Positions 47,991-59,900 of a stretch of 64,000 bases of DNA are shown here, piece after piece. Each line of letters begins with the position of its first letter. The stretch's first letter is position 1. The notes below the pieces were generated by a model. That model did not search any database, had not been told where the DNA came from, and saw only the letters and a list, made by a program, of their open reading frames with translations. Made by a program: the position numbers and the translations under genes. This DNA comes from Atrina japonica (lineage: Eukaryota > Mollusca > Bivalvia > Pterioida > Pinnidae): the NCBI GenBank assembly GCA_030159075.1, contig BROG01000475.1, forward strand, positions 291,001 through 355,000, given 5' to 3'.

Positions 47991-50900
47991 TTATATCCTT
48001 GGCAAAATATAATTAGCAGACAGAGCAACAATGGGAGCACCTGTTGGAACTCCTGGGAATGGTCCTGAAGATCCGGCGATATCAATATGGGAATATGGCA
48101 ATGGTTTAGTACTATCAATCCCATGCTGTAATGGAAATGGATAAACATTTAAAAATGGTACTGATATGAAAATAGCACAATAGCAAAACACCATAGAAAT
48201 TACCTGAAAAAGAAATAATGATAGATATAGTAGTAAATTACTTAAATTTTGTGAAGACTTTGTTTCAGGTTACCACTTTTTCAAACCTATTAGCAAATGC
48301 TGCAAAAGACTTCAGTTTCATTCTACACAACACCATCACATGTTCATGTGCATCATCTCCCTTCAAATATAATTGTATCGGGCATGTTATCATCGGCAAC
48401 GTTTCTATAGCTGAAAATGAAAACCTCCAAATTTTTTATTTTAAGAGGTCCTAAATAGCACAAAGCCCATTCCTTTAATGGCATCAGAATTTCAGTTTAG
48501 TTATGAATTCTGTAGAAGATTATGCCAGATGATGGGCCAAACATGAAGATGTCGAACCAGACACTTTGTCTGAATGGCTAAAAGCTGTACGATGGTTGAT
48601 AAAATCTCTTATTTGGAAACTTAAAGGAACTATGAAAACACATTATCACTCTGTATTTAGTGATCCAGAAGTAGTAACTGAACTGAATAGATTACATAAC
48701 CAATATGTACTGGTCCCAGCAGATAAAGCCTCAAATAATATAGTTTTTATTTGCAAGGTACATTACTATAATTGTTTGTAATTGGCCACTAAGCTATACT
48801 ACAAACGCGACGATTTCAGCTTTCCCATCGTAAATTTTCCACATTTAAGTAATAATATCCCAGAGTCACCCACATATGGAGTTTATATTTCACAAATGAT
48901 CCGAAATACCATGGCATGTTCAACATATGAACATTTCATATACAGATGTAAACTACTCACTGACAAATTATTGACACAGGGATATCAAAAACCACGTTTG
49001 ATATCAACATTCCGCAAATTTTCTGGTAGGTATAATAGTATTGTTTGCGATTACTCTGTTTCACTGGGTGAAATGCTGAGTTGCATTTTTCTTGGGGGTT
49101 GTTAAGACGTCTGAACCAATTGTGACGAGGATTTGTTCCTCATGTATTTCATTTGGACTTAACTGTGGACCATGGCGGGTGTGATCCAGTCAACATGGGG
49201 ATGCTTACTCCTCCATGGCACCTGATTCCACCTCTTGGTTTCCAGAGGTCTGAGTTTGTCCATTTTTGCCAGATTTGTATCTGTGTTCTAAACATCCTAT
49301 AGATTTATAATTTGGTATCTGAGATGTTTTATATTTCAAAAGTTTTAAGATGTTTTAAGTGGGTGGATTACTGTTATTTTATTTAAACAAGGAAATGTGT
49401 TTTAATATGACGAAATAGATTGTCAAAATTAAAGGGAATTTTGTTCAGACTAAGTTTGGTTTTCAGAATTTGTGAAAAAATGAATGCAGTTTGAAATGCT
49501 GTAAATACCAAAACCTTTACCAGAAACACTTCAATAGCCACGCATTTATGATACATGTGCACGTGAGAATAAAGCTCAGAAAACTATAATACAATTAAAT
49601 ACTGAATATTACAACTGGAGAACTTGTTCATTTGTGAATTTAGGTGAATGTTAGTCTATTTTGAAAAAAATGATTTACAGTAACCAAAATTTTGATGTAC
49701 AGTAATTACCAATTATATATTCATAATGTAGCTTTATGATGGAATTTATTATTTTTTACATATCTTTTTGAATTATGGACATTTAATATCAGCTTGACCA
49801 CTTCAACAACACATACTGTTTTCATTTAATACTTTAACTTTATCTATTATAATAATATTTCATTTTTATGCAGTGGATTACTGCGCTTACTCACAAAAGT
49901 TTTCATGCAGGGACATCACAAAGTCTTGGAAGGTCTAAATATTACCTTTTCAAGCCCAGATGCTTCAATCAGGAATGCAGATGGTGACTGGTGCCCTCTC
50001 GGAGTTGCTGAAGATGGAGAGTTGTTACTCTGTAGAACATCTTCATATTCTGACTTACCACGATGGAAGTTGTAGTCCTGAAATATTTGTATTCAATACA
50101 GAATTCTCATCTAAAACTAAAAACTTTTTTGCTGCTTTTTAAGTTTTCATTAATTCTGTTAGAAGAAAAGATGTCAACATGTGCCATTGGGTGTTTTATT
50201 GTAACTAAGGTTTGTTTGTTTGTTTGTTTATTCAAAAATCTTTCATTCATATGGAGACGTCACAAAATGCTGATGAAGTGCTTCAAATTTTGGCCTATGC
50301 TCGGCACTTACAGCCATTGAGCAGTGAGGGTTCTTAAATGTTCCAACACCTACTGTGACATGGGACTCAGTATTTACTGTTTCATCCGAAGGAAACCAAC
50401 CTGCTGCCAATGTCGTATAATAATCGGTCCAGCCTCAAAATGTGTCCACACAGACCAATAATGTTAACATTTTCAGTCTGGCCTCAGTTTAAAATTTTCG
50501 GTCTGGGTAGCAGAGTATCATTATCATGGATTTTAAAAACTGAATTTAATAATAAGAATTGTAACTTTGACATATCTTAATTATCAACTCCCATTTATTT
50601 TAAACATGTTAGATCTACCCATATTTTAGTGGTGTTTATTCAAACGAGAGGGCAGGCTCTGTATTATCACTGGTTTGATATAATTGTTCAGTGCATCATT
50701 TCTTCTAGGTATGACGATATAATGTAGGTAAAATCTATAGAACTTATTTTCTAAAACATACATACCCCAGTTAAGTGTACAATACATGAATGTTATTACA
50801 TTTCTACTGAAAATATATACCACTTTACAATGTGACAATATATTAATAAAGCTTTCAGAGTATGGTGGGATTACCTTTGGAGCATGCAGGCCTATGGCTT

Positions 50901-53900
50901 CCATAGCACCTGTTGACAGACAGATTTAAAACTAAAACTCATAGCTTTGTTTTGTCATAGTTGCTATCACACATTTTAATATATGGGTTGATGTTGTTTT
51001 AAAATAGTTTGCCCACCTTCCTTAAAAATCTGGAATATAAACTTAGGAGTCAAAATAAGTTTTATTTCTTGTTCATATTTCCATATACAAAATTATATCA
51101 AATGAAAAAGGTAAATAAATAATCTTTATTTTGCTAACTAAATTTCTTATCTCTATCTTGCTGATGCATATTCATAATTAACATTGATTTTTGCTTTCAC
51201 ACGTCATTTAAACTGATTTTTTTATCAAATTAAATTTCATTTTAAAATATAGCAAATGGCACACACCTACTGCAGAAATGATAGTGAAAGAAAAGTACAC
51301 ACACTGACACACATATATATGGATAGGCCAACATATAGAAAACAAAGCATTTGATAGGAAGTCCTCAACCTGGAGTTATTTCCTGTCTATTGTTCTTATC
51401 ATGTCTCGGGTATACTACTTACCATAAACTATTAATTCTATTAAATAATAACAATATACAAAAACAGACATCATTACATAAAAACATCCGATATATTTTT
51501 GGAAATTGATAACCCAATTTAACTTTCTTTTCTTAAGAGATTTTTCACGGACCAAAAATTTTAACCTTAACATTATCTGGCCATATCAATTCTTATATGA
51601 GAGGACAGAATATTATAGATACCCGGACCAAAAATGTTAACATTTTCATTCGGGCCGGACACATTTTGAGGCCAGACCAATTTTTTTACGACACTGGCTG
51701 GACTCGAGCTCACAAAGTCACAATCAAGAGTCAAGTTTGATACCGACTGAGCCAGGCTGGCTCTATAACTAAGGCAAATGAACCATAAAACATTTAAATT
51801 TGTTTTTCTTTGAATGTGCTTATTCAGTTTTTACCATGTTTATAGTGAACTGGTATGAAAGAAATTATTTAATTGATTTGATAATGTTTAACATTTGATG
51901 TAAAAGATTCTTTCATACCTAACTAAATTATTTACAATGTTTTTCATTTTAACTTTCTCCTGGTGTATGATATTGATAATCGTGGAATTACTGATATTTA
52001 TCCAAACAAGGAAAAACTGATCAGCATACAAATTCCATTTTCCATCATCAAAGGAAATATATATAAAGTTGCATAATAAATTTGGTTAAAATTTGAGTTA
52101 AGAAACTCAAATTATATGACAGATACCAAAAATATCACAAACGGACAAACAGACAGATGGACAAACAGACAAATGGACAAAAGGATAACAAAAACCAATA
52201 AGCACCCACCCCCTTAATATTCAAGTTTAATAGGTCGTCATTATACCTCTCTCCTTATGGTGGATATTTCAAATAGATCTCCCCATGTATCACCTGCAGC
52301 TTGTACATTCCTGGCTGTGTCCTGTTTTCTAGCTGGCCCATTGTCCATAATTATCTATAAAGGTAAATGGTGGAATCTCGAAATCTTTACAATCTTGAAA
52401 AATTAACACAATATAACAGACTTGCCAACCTTGAACAATTCTCATGGGGAGATTTTTCAATCTTATGGGGAAACTCTAAATTTTAGTAAAAATTGATAGG
52501 AAAATTTTAATTTTTTATGGGAGAAATATGCATTTTTCTTGAAGAAATTATCAAAATTGTACATAAAAAATAAGGATTCTCCCTTTTTATGAGGAAGACT
52601 TGGTAAGTATGATATAACTGTTTTGTCAATTTATTTTTAACAAAATACAACCTGTCTAAAGTCATCCTATTTTCATCTTCATTCTCTTTTAATTGATTAC
52701 AATGTCCTGTTTGAAATATGGAATTTTAGAAATAAATTGTGTTTCCTACACAGTTCATGCACTCCATCTATGTCATAACACTTAGAAAACATAGTGCTCT
52801 ATACGTTTATTTAAACACAACAGAATGTTTTTTGAATATTGATTCCATCGAATGAAGCAGAGGAATAAGCCGTGTCCGTCTCATGGCAGTCTAGTAGTAG
52901 TGCATTAAACTTGCAAGCGACAAGATCCAGGTTCCAATCCTAGTTCTGAACCATACAAAAGACATTTAGAAATGGAGGTGATGGTTCTTATGCCAAGCGC
53001 TTGAAATACAAATTGAAATTTCTGATTTTTTGGATGGGCATTGGCTGTGTTTTTTTCCCAAAAAATTTCATTTTCTTTTTACCACTTGGATTGATATACA
53101 ATAACAAAAAAAAAAAATTATACACTGGCATAACAATTCTTACACTTCTATATATTTTGTGAAAATTGCTTGAAAAACCAAGGTTTGGTACTTGATTAAC
53201 TCAACCTTACTGTTTGTATATGTATACCACACTAAACCCGACCTTATTTTCACAAAATATTTAGGAATATAAGATTTTTATGTTATTTTTTTTTTTTGTA
53301 CAACAAGTGCAAGTAGTAATCACAGCTGATGTCCCTTTAAAACCAAGGTCCCATGTCACAGTAAAGTGGCATGTAAAAGAACCATCAATGCATTGGAATC
53401 TGTCCATAGCCACTGTCATAATTTGTGGCACTCCACCTAATGCTGGTGACTTCTCCACGAATAAGTGAAATCTTTTGGTAGGATGCAAAACAAAAATAAA
53501 ACTGAAATAAACTCACCAACCCCGAAAAAACAATGGACTCTTCAGTAAATGAATTACTTAAACCAGTCCAAATGTGTCTTTAGGGGTGAGTGAGTTAAGT
53601 ATAATAAGTTAACAGTGATTTTTCAAAAATATAATTCATAAATTGCTGTCTTATATAGCTGCTTGCAAAGACTGTTGTGTGTAGGACCAAGATTTCATTT
53701 TTGCATTAAATTGATTTGTTTTTGCGTTTTTATATTTTGACAGTAATAATCTTGAAAAATCTTGCAAAATATTGTTCTTTGTTATACAAAAAACTTAGAG
53801 TTTCCATAAATCAGTTTTACAAATTCTCTGTACCAACTTAATACTTACAGAATATTCTGGACCATAAGCTCTGATGGCATGCCCTGTAAGTGTTGCTATG

Positions 53901-56900
53901 GTAAACAAGTGTGGATTTACTGCAGATACAGCCTGGTCAAACAAATGTTACATTCTTAGTGTCTGATCTATCTTATATCATTAATATTTATCTTTTACAA
54001 TAACATGTACTGCTCAAAACAGGTTAATGGTTAAGTATTTGCCTTACAGGTTAAATTAGTGAAATTGATAAAGTTATAGTGACTTGCATTTTCTTTATAT
54101 GATTGATGGTACAGGTAAAAATTATAGTTAGATCTCTTGGACTGAAATGGATAAGAGAATGTGTGTCATACTATAAAACCCTAAATATGTTAGCATAACT
54201 CCATTTCACAAGTCTAAATTTTCAATATCTGTTGATGGTGATGTGATAATAATTTCAAGTTTCTAGAAAAACTGATAAGTCAGTATAGCACAACACTAAA
54301 CAATTAATCTCTCAATAACATTCATACTTGTTCTTTGAATTTACATAAGACATCTGCCATGACCATTCTTCCCTCTGCATCCGTATTTCCAACTCTGACT
54401 CTCACGCCTGCCCGAGATGTGATGATCTCATCAGCCACATAACACTCTGAAAATCAAAGACGGGTTTTTAATTACTTTACTTAAAAACAACTAATTTAGT
54501 GTCAATTTCAAGTCAAAGTCACAAACCATGTTAATGAAAATGACTAAAACAAAAAGCTGAATGGGCCTTTCATAGCTTGAAGGGCCTCACTTAGTTCCAT
54601 CCTTTTGGCCCAAAGCAAGTGTTATATGTGCTGCAAAATTGCTTAAATGAACTCTTGACTTTAATGAGTAATGATAATTAATTTATTTCTATTTGTCAGA
54701 GTTAAAGATAGTCCATCTGATAATGTGGCTACTCAAGGTTAAATGATAGGCTTCTATTTTCTTAGTGTTAAAGCTGAAACTATCAATTGTAACATCTGTA
54801 GACTCAACTTCAATAGACTCAATCTAATGTAGTTGTAGTGCACAGAAGACGTGTTCGTCTTGTATAAACACAACAGTAAGATTGGTCATGATATTCATAG
54901 ATTTGTAGCTGTCTCAGCCATTGCTGTGCAAGAGTTGAATTAAGTTGTTTTCTTATTTCACATTAGTAAATTTTGTGCTAATTTTAAGTTAATATATATG
55001 CATGTGGTTGTAAAGAAACATTTAAACATTTATTTCCATTATTCTTTTATTTTCTTATGGCATGCCCAAAACAGGGACTTTCATTTGATTTCTTTTTTCA
55101 TTTCAAATATTGATACAGATAGTACTTATTTATATATGGTCTTTACTATTATGATTCAGCAGTTTTACTGATGCTTTGCTTATTTTAAAAAAAAAGGTAA
55201 AAAATCATTATAAGAAGTATCTGGGGCCCGTTTTACAAAAGTTTGTATGTCCTAAATCCTAACTTTTAGTCCTAACTACCATGGCGACGCATCACTGATT
55301 GGTCAAATCCATGACAATCAGGAATAAGACTTTGAATTTAGGACTTACGACCTTATAGGTATATTTGTATAACACATGTAAATCACCTTTTCAATATTCC
55401 AAAAGTAACATAACCAAGTACCTGTGGTATATATTTTTATAACACATACATGGATGATATCAGCTACTTACCTGATCCAACACTATTCCTCACCATGGCC
55501 ATAGCTCCACACACTTTTATCCCCTTTGGCTTCAACTCTGATAGAACCTGTTTCAAGAATCACACAGTGACTATAATATCCAGAATAAACCATATAAACT
55601 TTAGTTTTATGTGTTGGCTTTAAGGATTTCAGGTCTTTAATAACTGTCTAGGGTAAAAACGGAAATAATAATTGTTAAGAAAATGTTAGATAAAGTGCAC
55701 TTTGATAAGATAATACTGTGTATTTGAACCTCAAATTATTTAGAAGATTTGGATTGCAGGAAATAAAGCTGTACTGACAATAATGTCTCATTTTATCATT
55801 CAAGTTTTGGAGATATCCTGTGATTGCTATACTGTCAATTAACTAGGTAAACAAGATGAATCTGGAGACAAATTGATGAGTAAACATTATTGTGATTCTG
55901 GAATGTCATAAACATCTAAATATATAGATAACTGTTTAATTGACTTTGCACTATACTCATCAAATTAGTTGCGGCAGCTAGATATTGAGTGTCATCAGCA
56001 TATGTCAAAGGGGCATTAGATGTGGCTTTTTTTCAATTTGTTTTCCATTTTACTACTTAGATTAATAAAAATAACAAAAAAGAGATATACATAGACATAA
56101 AAGTTCTTAAATCCCTATTATACAGGCATAACAGTTCTTACACTCCTATATATTTTGTGAAAATTGTTTGAGAAACCCAGGTTTTGCATTTTTTCAATTA
56201 CAATTGATTAACTCAACCTTACTATTTGTATATAAATACCACACTGGACTTGTCCTTATTTTCCCCATATAAATATATAGTAATATAAGATATTGTATGC
56301 CTATGTATAGCTCTTATTTGTTATTGTACATCAAGTACCGGTAGTAAAAGAAATCGAAATAGTTTAGTTCTGTAAAGCACCGTTAAACCCCTGTAACTAC
56401 ATGACATGGCACCACTAAATGTAACGGCATGCTGGCTGTCATTTTGATATGAAATATATATACCAATTAGACCTAAACTTTTATTAAAAATCTAAAATAT
56501 ATATATTACGGTAAAACATGTCATGCATAATTTGCTTAGAATTAATGAAAAACCTTGACAATTGATATTCCTGCCATCCATTTAAAAATATCCAATGGTA
56601 ATGTGGCCATTGTTCACATTTGATTTTTTTAACAAATTTAGACTTTATAAAAACTTTAAACAACATAGATGGTTTTAGGACATTTTATTTGTATAAAACA
56701 TCAAATATTTGAAACTTTTATTACAAACAAAACTATCCATTTTGACAGCTTTTTGAATGAGAATGATTTTAACTTCCTAAGCATATGTTGACTACAGGTA
56801 ATGGCACCATAAAAAAATGTAAGATTTTGTTCAAGTATGAGAATTCTTTTAACTTTATTGACATTATGTTACCTACATGGTCTGGTGCCACAAAATGTAA

Positions 56901-59900
56901 GATTCTGTTTAAGTATGAGAATAATTTTAACTTTATTGACATATTATCTTACCTACATGGTCTGGTGCCACAAAATGTAAGATTCTGTTTAAGTATGAGA
57001 ATAATTTTAACTTTATTGACATATTATCTTACCTACATGGTCTGGTGCCACAAAATGTAGGATTTTGTTTAAGTATGAGAATAATTTTAACTTTATTGAC
57101 ATATTATCTTACCTACATGGTCTGGTGCCACAAAATGTAAGATTCTGTTTAAGTATGAGAATAATTTTAACTTTATTGACATATTATCTTACCTACATGG
57201 TCTGGTGCCACAAAATGTAAGATTCTGTTTAAGTATGAGAATTCTTTTAACTTTATTGACATTATGTTACCTACATGGTCTGGTGCCACAAAATGTAGGA
57301 TTTTGTTTAAGTATGAGAATGATTTTAATTTAATTGGCATATGTTTACTACATGACCTGGTGCCACTAAATTTTAGAGTTTGCTTAACTCTATAAATGTC
57401 CTTAACTGCATTAGCAAATGTTAACTGTAGGACCTGGCGCGGCTAAATGTAATAACATACATGTACTTACGTATAAGATTATGTAATAACATACTTACAT
57501 ATAAGATTTTTGGTTCTTGAAATTTCCAATTGGCAGAAAATTTTCAGATGTGACTGAAAGGGCGGAAGGGACCCACAAAATTAGGATATTTTTCCTCCTG
57601 CCCAGAAAAATCATATGTATGCAAGACTTGAACCTTTACCTTAAAGAAACCTGCTACAGCTGCAGATCCACATTTGTCTCTGTGCATTCCAGCCATAACA
57701 CCACCAGCTTTGATATCAGCACCACCAGTGTCATAAGTAATTCCCTGTTGAATTTTTATTACAATCAGTATTTTAATTGAATATCAAAAGACATGAGAAA
57801 CAGTTTTGCTACAAAAATTGTATGTGCAATACACAAAAAGTGCCTATAATTGTAGGTATGGACTTTGAAAGTGTCAATATTCAAACACTGATGGACACAA
57901 TATTATATTTCAAACAGCAGAATGTAAATATGATTTGAATCTGGCATATAAATCTACATCAATGTCAAACAAAAGTACCACATACAAGTGACAATATACA
58001 TGACAGGTTTCATAGGCTAAACCTGCAATCCATCTTGATGTATAAAAGGCAAAAGAACTCAAGAAAACTTTGGATGCAATATACAAAAAATTGTTGAAGA
58101 CTTTATCAGATTACAACTTTGAGTTCTTGTACAACATTTTGTGCATAATTTCTTAACCATTATTTTATATGGAATCCTTTCTCTTCAAATTTCTGATTTA
58201 TATACATATACTAAACAGTGGAATCTTGTTATGTCAAAATCGGATGAGTCAAAATTCTGGATAAGTCAAACTTGAATGGGCAGTCTTGATTTTTAGGGGT
58301 AGAAAAATAAGTTCATTAAAATTTTGGTTATCTCAAATTCCTTCGAAATAATAGGAGTGATCTTGTGAATTTCAAGATAACGAGATTCCACTGTATATCT
58401 AGATACTGTAGAGTCAGAAAACTTTGTGGGGTTAAAATTTAGTTGTTTTAGAAATAAAACTCAATGACATTAAATTTTATTGAAATAAAAAAACTTTTTT
58501 GTAAAGGGACCTATTACTATTACTAGGTATAATACATATAAAATTTTGTCATGGTTTAAATTTCGCTGATAAATGACAACAAAATACAAATGAAATTAAT
58601 AGGAAAGCATTATACAGATCGTAATTTTGGAAAAAAAAAAACAGGTATTAACACAGAAGTACATGTATATCATCCATCACAGTCCTGGTCTGTTCATTAT
58701 GAGACTTTGTATTGACAGTCATTCAAGAATAAAATTGTCTTGGATTTATTTTCATTTTTGGTTACCTACAAATGAATAAAATTTAAATCCTCCATGAAAA
58801 TTTATGATTGTGCAGTAAATCAATAGATGTTTTGGGCAATTCTTACCTTGCCTACTAGGAAAAGTGTTTGCTCTGTCTTGCCCTCACCTTCATAATCAAG
58901 GTAAATAAGTCTTGCTTTGTGTCTATCCACCTCTGAAAAATGTTACATTTAATGTATAGAGATAATAATTAAGCTTTAACTGTTTATAATTTTGTTACTA
59001 CAAATGTATGCATACATATGTACACCAACAGATTACTCCATTCCAATGTTTGATCTTTGTTGACATCTATACATATAAATTGCCAAGAGGTACAAATCAA
59101 AATATACTAGAATACACACATAGTAATCAAAGATTACAAATCTCACATCACCATATCATACATCCCCAAAATCAACTTACTTCCGGCTGATCTGTTGACA
59201 GCAGACAACAATGGGTATTCTTTTTCCAGGTGAGGAACATCAGATATGATCTTTACCTATAAAGAAAAGGTCAAAGGTTGACTGTAAATGATATATCTTC
59301 TGAAATGGAGGAGGTGTGTTCAGTGTATGCATATCTACTTTTTGTAAGGCTAAATGATTGAAATTTATTGCTAAAATTTATGACAAGTTTAGTTTCACAT
59401 AAGATAATACTTTGCTATTAATGCATATCATAATTTCATCTCATTCATTTTACCGATTCATATAATTTAAGCTTCAATGTATGAGGTATTGCATACGCAA
59501 ATATTAATGACCTAAACATAATTTTCCTCATTTTTTTCCCCAATTAAACCTATTTTTTCTCCCGATTCTGTGGGTTATGAATTAAATCTAGTTTTTCTCT
59601 AGTTAATCCTAGTTTTTATCATAACCCACATTAAGTGGAGAAAATCTAAGTTTGACTGTGCCAAAATCACATTAACACTCATTTAATGTGATTGTGACCC
59701 AGTTAAGTCTAGTTTTTCTCAGTTAAGATAAGTTTTTATCAAGAAAAACTAGGTTTAACTCATTTTTGTGCAATTAACCCTAGTTTTTCACACTTAAACC
59801 TCTTTTTTTCTCCTGTTAATGTGGTTTGCTTAGATTTAACTGAAAAAAGGTTTAACTGACAAAAAATGGTTAAACTGAGTAAAAAACTAATAATGAGTTA

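Noticed and set aside
50626..50904. Extra aminopeptidase exon (MEAIGLHAPKVIPP frame)
   Set aside because: Exons 9 and 10 join directly (RRE to DYNFHRGK) with conserved M17 spacing. This frame lies within the inserted TIR element.
53280..53488. Overlapping frames on both strands near an aminopeptidase exon
   Set aside because: They cover a MITE end and a decayed SINE tail, not a conserved coding segment.
56785..57060. Open frame with repeated CKILFKYEN motifs
   Set aside because: Created by the 80-bp tandem repeat; it ends when the repeat phase slips.
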